This document shows, piece after piece, positions 54,722 through 61,991 of a DNA stretch of 63,039 nt. Under the pieces are notes generated by a model. That model saw only the letters and a list, made by a program, of their open reading frames with translations, had not been told where the DNA came from and made no database searches. Where the stretch lies: IMG/VR virus record IMGVR_UViG_3300046519_000446, positions 1-63,039 of that record; one strand, given 5' to 3'. Numbering within the stretch: the stretch's first letter is position 1; the number at the start of each line of letters is the position of its first letter. A program made the position numbers and the translations under genes. This DNA comes from a virus.

Positions 54722-55236
54722 TGGCCAGCGCCGCGCCTATTCCAATGCAGTGGCACGGTGATGCCATGATCCCGCTCGCGGGATTCCAGCGGCGCGCCGA
54801 CCAGACTTTCACCATCGGCCAGGTCTACCGCCTGGTTGAGGTGGAGGAGCGCTCCGAGGCCAGCCACAAGCAGGAGTTCGCTTGGCTGCGTGAGGCCTGG
54901 ATGAGCCTGCCCGAGGCGCTGGCGGATCAGTTCGCCACGCCTGAGCACCTTCGCAAGCGGGCTCTGATCGAGACCGGCCACCACCACGAGACGGTAGTCG
55001 ACTGCGGATCGCAGGCCGCCGCCCTTCGCGTCGCCAGTTTCGCCCGCGGCGAGGACGACTTCGCCCACGTTGTCACGCGCGGCGCCCTGGTCGTGGTCCG
55101 CAAGGCCAAGAGCCAATCCCGCAGAGCGATGGACCGCGCGGAGTTTCAGGCCTCGAAAACCGACATCCTCGAATGGGTCGCCAAACTGCTGGACGTCACC
55201 CCTTCCACCCTAGAGCGCCAGAAGGAATCGGCATGA
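54721..55236 (+). CDS. Conserved alphaproteobacterial phage protein
   Basis: The protein has 171 residues. The pattern YRLVEVEERSEASHKQEFAWLREAWMSLPEALAD, read in parts, and LRKRALIETGHHHE, then the C-terminal EFQASKTDILEW, is one I know from many alphaproteobacterial phages, next to Bet-like genes, without assigned function. Its start shares one base with the bet stop. Confidence 0.65.
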   Translation: MASAAPIPMQWHGDAMIPLAGFQRRADQTFTIGQVYRLVEVEERSEASHKQEFAWLREAWMSLPEALADQFATPEHLRKRALIETGHHHETVVDCGSQAAALRVASFARGEDDFAHVVTRGALVVVRKAKSQSRRAMDRAEFQASKTDILEWVAKLLDVTPSTLERQKESA

Positions 55237-55478
55237 CCCGCCCCGCCCGCCAATCCCCTGCCCAGATGCAAGCCGCCTGCGACCGGTTCAACGCCCGCCA
55301 CAAGCCCGGCGACACGATCACGGTCTACACCGGCCTGATCGGTGAAAACCCGAAGTCGGCCCAGGTCCGCTGGCCCGCTGAGATCATGGGCGGCCACACG
55401 GCGGTCGTCTACGTCACCGGCGCGGCGCACGGCGCCATCGCTCTGACGCATACGGCGGCGGAGGTGGTTCGTGGGTGA
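55233..55478 (+). CDS. Hypothetical protein
   Basis: From ATG 55233 (ATGA overlap) the product has 81 residues: a helical start, then a beta region (GDTITVYTGLIGENPKSA; GGHTAVVYVTG). The size suggests a small SH3-like fold. Unknown. Confidence 0.55.
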   Translation: MTRPARQSPAQMQAACDRFNARHKPGDTITVYTGLIGENPKSAQVRWPAEIMGGHTAVVYVTGAAHGAIALTHTAAEVVRG

Positions 55479-56073
55479 GACCCCTTCCCGGTTCCCCCTG
55501 GCTTGGCCAGCGTATAAGCCGCGCACCTCGTGGGATCGCCGCCGGCGCGGCAAGTTCTCCGCTAGCGGCCGGACGATCACCATGAAGGAGTCGATCACCC
55601 GCGCCATGGCCGAGGTGGCCCGCTTGGGCGGCACCTACGGGCTGATTTCGTCCAACGTGGCCCTGCGCCTCGACGGCCTGCCCAAGAGCGGCCAGGGCGA
55701 GCCAGCGGACCCCGGCGTCTGCCTCTACTTCCAGATCGACGGCAAGCCCTACGCCATGGCCTGCGACGTCTACGACAAGGTCGCCCAGAACCTCGCAGCC
55801 ATCGCGGCACACATCGAGGCGACGCGGGCGATCACCCGTCATGGTGTCGCCACAGCAGCCGAGACCCTGCAGGCCTTCGCCGCCTTGGCCGCTCCCGCCC
55901 CGCGCTCATGGCGTGACGTCTTGGAGCTGAGCCGAGACGCCGGGATCGGCGACGCGCGTGCCGCCTTCCGCCGCCTCGCCCAAATGCGCCATCCCGACAA
56001 GGGCGGCACCGAGGGGGCGATGGCTGAGCTCAACGCGGCCCGTGACGCGGCCGAGCGGGAGTTGGGCGCATGA
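55471..56073 (+). CDS. J-domain-containing phage protein
   Basis: From GTG 55471 the product has 200 residues. The C-terminal 60 residues have a DnaJ-like J domain: a helix with WRDVLELSRDAGI, then RAAFRRLAQMRHPDKGGTE with the essential HPD motif, and a closing helix. J domains stimulate DnaK; a phage J protein could recruit host DnaK to replication or assembly. The N-terminal part (WDRRRRGKFSASGRTITM) is of unknown fold. Confidence 0.75.
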   Translation: MGETPSRFPLAWPAYKPRTSWDRRRRGKFSASGRTITMKESITRAMAEVARLGGTYGLISSNVALRLDGLPKSGQGEPADPGVCLYFQIDGKPYAMACDVYDKVAQNLAAIAAHIEATRAITRHGVATAAETLQAFAALAAPAPRSWRDVLELSRDAGIGDARAAFRRLAQMRHPDKGGTEGAMAELNAARDAAERELGA

Positions 56074-56534
56074 GCCCCGCTGATCTCGTCGAGAAGCGCC
56101 GCCCCCTCACCCGCCGCGAGATCATCGAACTGGCCGTGCGCCAGGTCGGCGTCTGTGGATGCGGCTGTGGCGTGAAGCTCAACGCTCTGACGGAGGGTGT
56201 GATCGACGAGCACATCATCCCCCTGGAACTGACCGGCTCCAACGACCTGTCCAACCGAGAACTGTGGCGCGCGCCCTGCTCGGCTGAGAAGACGAAGAAG
56301 GACCGCACGAACATCGCCAAGGCGCAACGCTTGGCTGGCGAGACCTGCGCGGGGCCGACCAAGAACCCGATCAAGTCGAGAGGGTTCGGACACCTGACGC
56401 GCAAGTTCGACGGCTCCATCGGCCTGTCGAAGGCTGAGCAACGCAGACTATCGGCTGGCGCGGAACGCGTCCACACTGGGCAACTCCGGGATGAATACTC
56501 ATCTTCTCCCCGCTCTACTAAGGCTGGTGCCTGA
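56070..56534 (+). CDS. HNH endonuclease
   Basis: The protein has 154 residues. GVCGCGCGVKL gives the zinc Cys, DEHIIPLELTGSNDLSNRELW and CSAEKTKKD the HNH motif. Typical phage HNH nuclease, possibly for packaging or homing; here in the early operon and coupled to the cytosine methyltransferase. Confidence 0.8.
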   Translation: MSPADLVEKRRPLTRREIIELAVRQVGVCGCGCGVKLNALTEGVIDEHIIPLELTGSNDLSNRELWRAPCSAEKTKKDRTNIAKAQRLAGETCAGPTKNPIKSRGFGHLTRKFDGSIGLSKAEQRRLSAGAERVHTGQLRDEYSSSPRSTKAGA

Positions 56535-57481
56535 TGGACAGGGGGAGAGGAAAGGCCGGACGCCGCGGCGTCTACTACAACGAATTCAACAAGCAGAAAG
56601 CGGCCTGGCTGCGCCATCTCATAGAGGAGGGCGTGATCGCCCATGGCTTCGTCGACGAACGCCCGATCCAAGCCGTCCAGCCCGAAGACCTCGACGGCTT
56701 CGTCCAGTGCCACTTCTTCGCCGGCATTGGCCTCTGGAGCCTCTGCCTGCGCAACGCTGGATGGCCCGACGATCGACCTGTTTGGACCGGTTCCTGTCCT
56801 TGTGGGCCTTTCAGTAAGGCCGGAAATCGTCTCGGCTTCGACGACCCGCGCCACCTTTGGCCGCAGTGGTTTCGGCTCATCCTCGAGCGCCGGCCTGTCG
56901 TGCTGTTTGGCGAGCAGTCTGATGAAGCGCTCTCGTGGCTCGACCTTGTTCAAGCTGACCTGGAGAGCCGCGGCTACGCCGTCGGGCCGGCTGTTATACC
57001 TGCTGCGGGCTACGGCGGCGCGCATGGACGCCATCGGATTGGCTTCGTGGCCGACGCCGACAACACCGAGTGGTGGACAGAACGTGCCCCCTGGAACGAC
57101 GGCCGGTGGCCGGCGGCCGGACGGATCCAAAGCCACAATCACGCTGAAGATGATCTCATCGCTCGCCGCCTGGCCGACGCCAACAGCGCAGGACGCATCC
57201 GGCTCGAGGAACGCGACAAGTTCCAGGCAGCAAGACTCTCAGCACCACGCGGGGGTGACAATGATGGACGCGGCGCTGTTCGCGGATTGGCGGCGGCCGA
57301 CTTCCTCTTTTGTCGTGACGATCGCTGGCGCCCAGTTGAACCCGGAACATTCCCGCTGGTTGATGCGGATTCCGGCGGTGTGGAGCTCCTGCGCGGTTAC
57401 GGCGATGCCATCGACGTCGAGGCGTTCACGAACCTGATCGGCGCCTATCTCGACTGCGCGCCGTCACGAGCCGCGGCATGA
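56534..57481 (+). CDS. DNA cytosine-5 methyltransferase (C5 type)
   Basis: The protein has 315 residues. HFFAGIGLWSL (62-70) is SAM motif I, VWTGSCPCGPFS (83-94) is motif IV with catalytic Cys90 (the usual PCQ reads PCG), LFGEQ (124-128) replaces ENV, and the end RPVEPGTFPLVD with LLRGYGDAID is motif X-like. It is shorter than typical C5 enzymes, as in other phages. A second long frame overlaps it almost fully (56643-57437). No restriction partner. Confidence 0.8.
   Translation: MDRGRGKAGRRGVYYNEFNKQKAAWLRHLIEEGVIAHGFVDERPIQAVQPEDLDGFVQCHFFAGIGLWSLCLRNAGWPDDRPVWTGSCPCGPFSKAGNRLGFDDPRHLWPQWFRLILERRPVVLFGEQSDEALSWLDLVQADLESRGYAVGPAVIPAAGYGGAHGRHRIGFVADADNTEWWTERAPWNDGRWPAAGRIQSHNHAEDDLIARRLADANSAGRIRLEERDKFQAARLSAPRGGDNDGRGAVRGLAAADFLFCRDDRWRPVEPGTFPLVDADSGGVELLRGYGDAIDVEAFTNLIGAYLDCAPSRAAA
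56643..57437 (+). CDS. Overlapping second-frame gene inside the C5 methyltransferase (candidate)
   Basis: The +1 frame is open for 264 codons inside the methyltransferase gene. Its product has recurring features I recall from phage proteins of unknown function next to C5 methyltransferases: GPTIDLFGPVPV, ATFGRSGFGSSSSAGL, STLFKLTWRAAATPSGR, SWPTP twice, and near the end QLNPEHSRWLMRIPAVW. Motifs rather than random composition argue for a real gene. The start is uncertain: ATG 56643 or an internal TTG near 56735. Comparison across relatives would settle this. Confidence 0.55.
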   Translation: MASSTNARSKPSSPKTSTASSSATSSPALASGASACATLDGPTIDLFGPVPVLVGLSVRPEIVSASTTRATFGRSGFGSSSSAGLSCCLASSLMKRSRGSTLFKLTWRAAATPSGRLLYLLRATAARMDAIGLASWPTPTTPSGGQNVPPGTTAGGRRPDGSKATITLKMISSLAAWPTPTAQDASGSRNATSSRQQDSQHHAGVTMMDAALFADWRRPTSSFVVTIAGAQLNPEHSRWLMRIPAVWSSCAVTAMPSTSRRSRT

Positions 57482-57564
57482 CCCCCTCCCCTCCAGATCG
57501 CACCGCGCCAGGTGATGAGCTCGCTCACGAAGGTGGGCTCCGGGATGAACCCAAGGACAACGAC

Positions 57565-57996
57565 ATGACAAATCCTACTCCTACTACAGGGATAGACCGG
57601 GATGGGCTGGAGAGCGCTCGCGCCAGCTTGGCCGATCATCTCGACGATTTCGACCGCGAGAACAACGACGACATTGACGCCGAAGATTTCAACATCGGCC
57701 AGGACGAGTACATCGAGGTCTGGGCGGCTCGGACCCTAGCCAAGGAACAGGCGGAAACCATCGCCAGCCTGACCGCGACGCTGGAATACGCCGAGGACCG
57801 GCTGCACGAGATCAACGTCAGCAACTACGACCATGACGACGTTTGCCGCCTGAACGAGCGGTCGGTCGAGGTCATCCTTGCCATCCGCCACACGTTGAAA
57901 GACGTCTCCCGATGCTGCTCTGGGGGAGATGCTGTTAACATCCTCCACCGGCCGAGGCCGAAGGATTGCCAAGAAGGGAGAGCCCCTCTTGAGTAG
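57565..57996 (+). CDS. Hypothetical acidic protein, 3' end altered by the TnpB element
   Basis: From ATG 57565 the product has 143 residues, acidic with helices (DRDGLESARASLADHLDD; LEYAEDRLHEINVS). The last 20 or so residues are encoded by the reverse of the tnpB 3' end, so the original C-terminus has probably been lost. A possible displaced tail sits after the element at 59200-59245. Unknown function. Confidence 0.55.
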   Translation: MTNPTPTTGIDRDGLESARASLADHLDDFDRENNDDIDAEDFNIGQDEYIEVWAARTLAKEQAETIASLTATLEYAEDRLHEINVSNYDHDDVCRLNERSVEVILAIRHTLKDVSRCCSGGDAVNILHRPRPKDCQEGRAPLE

Positions 57997-59215
57997 TTCG
58001 CACTTCATCGGAAGGGAAACCCCTTTCCTCCATGCGCATCCACGCAGTGTTCCTGCGCAGTATCTCTATAGCGGCATTTGTGTCGGCGTGGATTTCGAAG
58101 CCGCAATGGTGGCAAACGAAGCGAGCTTGGCTTTCGCGGCTCCGTTTGTCTATGCAGCCACAGGCCGAACATGTCTGACTGGTGTGTTGAGCCGGGACCT
58201 TGCAAAGAAAGCCGCCTCGCTCTTCGAGCTTGTAGGAGAGCAGCGTCTCGAATTGAGACCAACCCTGGTTAAGGATGGCGCGATTCAGGCCGCGCTTCTG
58301 GGAGACGCCCTTGCCGGGCTCGTCGAGCGTGCCGGCGGCGCTGGCGGTCATGTTGGCGATTTTCAGATCTTCGAGGACGACGGTTCCGAAGCGTTTGGCG
58401 AGGCCTGTCGTCACTCGGTGGCACCAGTCCTTACGGATACGCGCGCGCTTCGCGGACAGTTTGGCGCAGCGCCGCAATTGCTTCAGCCTTCGCTTAGAGC
58501 CTCGCTTGCGCCTGGCAAGGACGCGCTGTGCGGCACGTTGGCGACGCTCGACGACCAAAAGACAGGCTGGAATAGAAAACATCTCACCGGTGCTCAAGGC
58601 CAGCGTGTTCGTGACCCCGCGATCAATGCCAACGCTTGTGCCGACATGATCAACTGCGGGCGCTTCGAAGGCGCAGGCGAAGCTGACGTGCCAGCCAAGC
58701 GCGTCGTGCGACACCGTGGCGTTGCGGATCTGACCCCGGATCGGACGAGTGTCTCTGAACTTCACCCAGCCGATCTTGGGCAGGCGGACAGACGACCATT
58801 TGTCGTTAAGGCGCCTGACCTGGACCTCGCGGCCGAGAAATCGGAAGGCGTCGTTCACGCCCTTTCGGCGAGGCGTCGGATAGTGCGCCCTGCCGGCGAA
58901 GAAGTTGGTGAAGGCCCTATCGAGATCCATGAGGGCTTGCTGCGGACAGGTCTGAGCGACGGCTGCGATCCAGTCGAACTCGGCGCGCAACAGAGTAAGT
59001 TCTTTGCTCTGAGCGAAGTAGTTGAGATTTCCGCCGGTCTGGCGCCGAAACTGTCTCCACCAGTTCTCACGTTGATCGAGCGCCAAGTTATAGACCAGCC
59101 GACAAACGCCGGAGAAAGCCCGGAAGGCACTCTCCTGCTCTGGAGTCGGATGGAGCTTGAAGCGGAAACCGCGCACCTGCATTCCGCTAATCTACCCGAA
59201 GCCGCTGGAGAAGTC
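57900..59215 (-). mobile_element. IS200/IS605-type element with tnpB only (borders approximate)
   Basis: The element carries one gene, tnpB, and no TnpA transposase, like IS1341-type elements. It has inserted into an early plus-strand gene. At the 3' side, TCTCCC at 57905-57910 can pair with GGGAGA at 57924-57929, and GATGCTG repeats nearby, a plausible right-end hairpin. The exact ends and any target site cannot be fixed without an uninterrupted relative. Confidence 0.7.
57935..59182 (-). CDS. tnpB: TnpB RNA-guided nuclease-type protein
   Basis: The protein has 415 residues. The N-terminal OrfB region (FRFKLHPTPEQESAFRAF; GVCRLVYNLALDQRE) is followed by the RuvC core: Asp187 in GIDRGVTNT, Glu271 in VVLEDLKI, a four-Cys zinc ribbon (CSACGC 338-343; CHHCG 357-361), and Asp367 in ADTNAA. 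All three catalytic residues are present. TnpB proteins are RNA-guided DNA nucleases whose guide RNA comes from the element's 3' end, here expected at about 57.85-58.0 kb. It is antisense to the surrounding early genes. Confidence 0.9.
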   Translation of the reverse strand: MQVRGFRFKLHPTPEQESAFRAFSGVCRLVYNLALDQRENWWRQFRRQTGGNLNYFAQSKELTLLRAEFDWIAAVAQTCPQQALMDLDRAFTNFFAGRAHYPTPRRKGVNDAFRFLGREVQVRRLNDKWSSVRLPKIGWVKFRDTRPIRGQIRNATVSHDALGWHVSFACAFEAPAVDHVGTSVGIDRGVTNTLALSTGEMFSIPACLLVVERRQRAAQRVLARRKRGSKRRLKQLRRCAKLSAKRARIRKDWCHRVTTGLAKRFGTVVLEDLKIANMTASAAGTLDEPGKGVSQKRGLNRAILNQGWSQFETLLSYKLEERGGFLCKVPAQHTSQTCSACGCIDKRSRESQARFVCHHCGFEIHADTNAAIEILRRNTAWMRMEERGFPSDEVRTTQEGLSLLGNPSASAGGGC

Positions 59216-59247
59216 TCGCCTTTCGCCACCCTCAAGGACACCTGACC

Positions 59248-59508
59248 ATGACCCAGACCAACCCGATCAAGACCCTGTTCAATGCCATGTATGCGCTGGG
59301 TAGCGGCATCACCGAAGGCGAATACCGGCCCTCCGGCACGCCTGGTTGGTGGATGAAAACCACCAGCCGATTCTACGACAGCTTCAAGATGGGGACCTCG
59401 GTTTTCGAGACCCGCGAGGAGGCTGTCCAGGCCGCCAACGCTATGCGCGCCAAGAAGATCGCCAGCCTCAAGAAACAAATTGCCAAGCTCGAAAAGCTGG
59501 AGTTCTGA
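59248..59508 (+). CDS. Hypothetical protein
   Basis: The protein has 86 residues with a strand/aromatic middle (GTPGWWMKTTSRFYDSFK) and a C-terminal coiled coil (KKIASLKKQIAKLEKLEF). First gene after the insertion element. Unknown. Confidence 0.6.
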   Translation: MTQTNPIKTLFNAMYALGSGITEGEYRPSGTPGWWMKTTSRFYDSFKMGTSVFETREEAVQAANAMRAKKIASLKKQIAKLEKLEF

Positions 59509-59510
59509 CC

Positions 59511-60506
59511 ATGACCAACCAACACAGCACCACCGGAGAGCGGGCTCCCGTCGAGCACGAGTTGAAGACGTGGCCGCAATATTTCCGGGCCGTGAAGTCG
59601 GGCCGCAAGCGGTTCGAGGTTCGCAAGAGCGACCGGGATTTCCGGGCCGGCGATACGCTGCGCCTCCGCGAGTGGTGCAATGTCGACGAGGAGTACACTG
59701 GCGACGAACTGCGCGTCGGCGTGTCTTTCATCCTGAACGACGGACCGTTCGCCATCCCCGGCGTTGTCGTCATGAGCCTGGACGACCCCCGCCCCTCACG
59801 CATGGCCGCCCCGTCTGATCAATCTCCCGACGCCGGGAAGATGATGGCCGCAGCCGACCATGTTTCGGGCGCGGCGCAAATGGTCTCGGCCGCCTCGTCT
59901 GAGGGGGAGGCCCTGGCCACAAAATGGGAAGCGGAGTGCGACCGGACACCGTATGAGCCGGGCAAGGAATGCACTGGCCGTCGCGTCGCCCTGACGCAAT
60001 GCGCTCGCGAACTCCGCGCCATGCTCGGCGCCCGCCGTGATACCGGGAGCGCGTCAATCACTCTCGCCGATGAGCTCGAAGGAGTCATTTCCGACCTCGA
60101 AAGCAGCGGATGGGCGCGGGCCGGTCAGTGCATCAACACACTGAAATCGGTCACCAGGTCTATCGCCGCTACCCCTCCAGTAGCCGTCCCTGTCTCAGAG
60201 GAGCTTGCCGCGCGTCTGAGGTCTTGCGAAGCGGCGTTTCGGAGGGAGTACCCGCAATACGGCGGCGGCCTTTATGGCGAAGCTGCTGACGCCCTAGAGG
60301 CTCTGTCTGTACCGGATAAGGGGGTGCAGGGAGATCAGGGGGCGAGGGCCCGCGAGTTCATCGAGAACTGGTTCTCGCCGTGGGGATCGTGGAAGACGGC
60401 CTGGTGGGAAATGGTCGTCAGCGACGACGTGGAGATGTCTGACGCCAACGCACTCCGGGCGCTTCAGAAGATCCTCGCCCAGGCGTCGGAAGGCGGCGCG
60501 TCATGA
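59511..60506 (+). CDS. DUF3850 (ASCH-like) protein with long extension
   Basis: From ATG 59511 the product has 331 residues. Residues 15-85 (HELKTWPQYFRAVKSGRKRFEVRK, DFRAGDTLRLREWCN, GVSFILNDG) fit DUF3850, an ASCH/PUA-like domain thought to bind RNA or modified bases. The following 240 residues are helical and of unknown fold, so this may be a fusion of DUF3850 with another small phage protein. Ends four bases inside the next gene. Confidence 0.75.
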   Translation: MTNQHSTTGERAPVEHELKTWPQYFRAVKSGRKRFEVRKSDRDFRAGDTLRLREWCNVDEEYTGDELRVGVSFILNDGPFAIPGVVVMSLDDPRPSRMAAPSDQSPDAGKMMAAADHVSGAAQMVSAASSEGEALATKWEAECDRTPYEPGKECTGRRVALTQCARELRAMLGARRDTGSASITLADELEGVISDLESSGWARAGQCINTLKSVTRSIAATPPVAVPVSEELAARLRSCEAAFRREYPQYGGGLYGEAADALEALSVPDKGVQGDQGARAREFIENWFSPWGSWKTAWWEMVVSDDVEMSDANALRALQKILAQASEGGAS

Positions 60507-60742
60507 CGAAGCTGACCGACAAACAACGCGAATGCCTGAAGGTGGCCTGTTACTCATCCGTCTACAAACCGGAGCCGGGGCCATATCGGAAGCGCGGCGA
60601 ATTAGATCGACGCGGGTGTTTCCCCGGCCCGACAATCCGGTCTCTGGCCGCGAATGACCTGATCAGCGAAATCTTTCCTGGGTCCTATCGCATCACCTCC
60701 GCCGGCCGTTCTGCCCTATCTGAACAAGGGACCGAAACATGA
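60503..60742 (+). CDS. Hypothetical winged-helix-like protein
   Basis: The protein has 79 residues: LTDKQRECLKVACYSS and TIRSLAANDLISEIFPGSYRITSAGRSAL (in parts) suggest a winged helix. It could be a small regulator. Four-base overlaps on both sides. Confidence 0.55.
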   Translation: MTKLTDKQRECLKVACYSSVYKPEPGPYRKRGELDRRGCFPGPTIRSLAANDLISEIFPGSYRITSAGRSALSEQGTET

Positions 60743-61011
60743 GCGCCAGCCTTCGAGTTCTGGCGGCGGCGCACCTGTACCGCCTCACCGGATCAGACGA
60801 TCCGCGCGCCCTGCCGGTCATCGTGTCAGCTCCGCCGCCAGCACGCCACCACAACCTGTTCGCCCTGGCCGGCAGCCCCGATGAAAGCGGCTTCCTGTTG
60901 TCAGACGGGACATTCGCTGATCGCAAGCGCGCCGGTGAAATCGCCATCGCTGCCGGTCAAACACCGGGCCTGAACTGGGGCCACGACCTTTATTCGGAGG
61001 ATCTTTGGTAA
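60739..61011 (+). CDS. Conserved hypothetical phage protein
   Basis: The protein has 90 residues. PPARHHNLFAL, ESGFLLSDGTFADRKRAGEIAI and the end DLYSEDLW resemble a small protein common in phage early regions. Unknown function. Confidence 0.6.
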   Translation: MSASLRVLAAAHLYRLTGSDDPRALPVIVSAPPPARHHNLFALAGSPDESGFLLSDGTFADRKRAGEIAIAAGQTPGLNWGHDLYSEDLW

Positions 61012-61337
61012 TGAGCGCCAAAACCGAAGACGTGGAAGGGGCGATCCGGCGCATAGAGGCCAGAAGCCGTGCGGATAAGTTCCAATGGGCGCGAGCCGTT
61101 CGAACAGCCGACCTCCACACCCTCCTGGTCAGCCACGCCGCCCTGACCGCCGACCTCGACACCGCCGAGAACGCCCTTGTCAGCCAGACGGCTCTGGTCA
61201 GGGCTCAAGCCGAGCGGATCGCGAGCCTGGAGGCGGGGCTTGAAAAGGCGCGCGTTTCCATCGCCTGTTATTCACCAGATCCAACCGAGCCATTGCAGGA
61301 AATCGAAGCCCTCCTTTCAGGAAAGGACTCGGCATGA
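61011..61337 (+). CDS. Hypothetical coiled-coil protein
   Basis: From ATG 61011, overlapping the upstream stop by one base (TAATG), the product has 108 residues with long coiled-coil helices (ALTADLDTAENALVSQTAL; RIASLEAGLEKAR). Unknown. Confidence 0.55.
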   Translation: MSAKTEDVEGAIRRIEARSRADKFQWARAVRTADLHTLLVSHAALTADLDTAENALVSQTALVRAQAERIASLEAGLEKARVSIACYSPDPTEPLQEIEALLSGKDSA

Positions 61338-61627
61338 GCCCAGAGAACAGGGCGACGATCGAGCGCGAACTCGGCAGCATGGTCGGCACTGCAACCGTCT
61401 CGACCACAATCGAAAACTTTCCGAACGTGTTCAACCGCCTCATGAACGCCGTCAGGTCTGAAGAGCGCGCCCGCGCCGACACCATCACCCCCGCCATGAT
61501 CCAGGCCGCCCAGGACCGCGTCCAGGGGCCGGACGAGGACATGTACTCTGCGATCTATCGGGCCATGCGTGCCGCCGCCTACATAGCCGACAACCAGAGC
61601 AAGGAGGGGGGAAGCCATGGGGGCTAG
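61334..61627 (+). CDS. Hypothetical helical protein
   Basis: The protein has 97 residues, helical, with PAMIQAAQDRVQGPDEDMYSAIYRAM near the C-terminus (in parts), a motif seen in other phage small proteins. Overlaps the excisionase start by 11 bases. Unknown. Confidence 0.55.
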   Translation: MSPENRATIERELGSMVGTATVSTTIENFPNVFNRLMNAVRSEERARADTITPAMIQAAQDRVQGPDEDMYSAIYRAMRAAAYIADNQSKEGGSHGG

Positions 61628-61991
61628 CATCCTCACGCTTCCGGCCAGGCTGACCACTTCGGAGGTCTGCGGCCTGGCCCGGTACGGCGCCACGACCCTA
61701 TGGCGCGAGCGCAGGGCCGGCAACATGCCCGCTCCGATCGCCCGGGGCCGGGAAGACATCTATGACCGCGATGCGGTTCTCAAAGCTCTTGGGATGATCC
61801 AGGATGAAAACTCCGCTTCCGACGAATGGGACGTTGACCCCCTTGCCATCCGTGACGCTAGAGCTCGGAAAGTACGTGACGCTGCGCCCGCGCAGGGACG
61901 GCACGTATCGGGTGTTCTTCCAGGTTCCCGCAAAGCTGCGTCCCTCCGGGTGGTTGTCCCTGATCCCGCTCCCGCTGGACGGCGCGCGTAG
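61617..61991 (+). CDS. Excisionase-like MerR/AlpA-type DNA-binding protein
   Basis: The protein has 124 residues. RLTTSEVCGLARYGATTLWRERRAGNMPAPI and DIYDRDAVLKALGM (in parts) form the winged HTH of AlpA/excisionase proteins. Residues after 62 are read from the first 188 bases of the integrase gene in another frame, a long overlap, and have a random-like composition. Placed directly before the integrase, it is the likely directionality factor. Confidence 0.75.
   Translation: MGASILTLPARLTTSEVCGLARYGATTLWRERRAGNMPAPIARGREDIYDRDAVLKALGMIQDENSASDEWDVDPLAIRDARARKVRDAAPAQGRHVSGVLPGSRKAASLRVVVPDPAPAGRRA

Noticed and set aside
57929-59245. A 438-codon plus-strand frame opposite tnpB
   Set aside because: tnpB has all catalytic residues in the minus frame; the plus frame is its shadow, although its 3' end may carry the tail of the interrupted phage gene.
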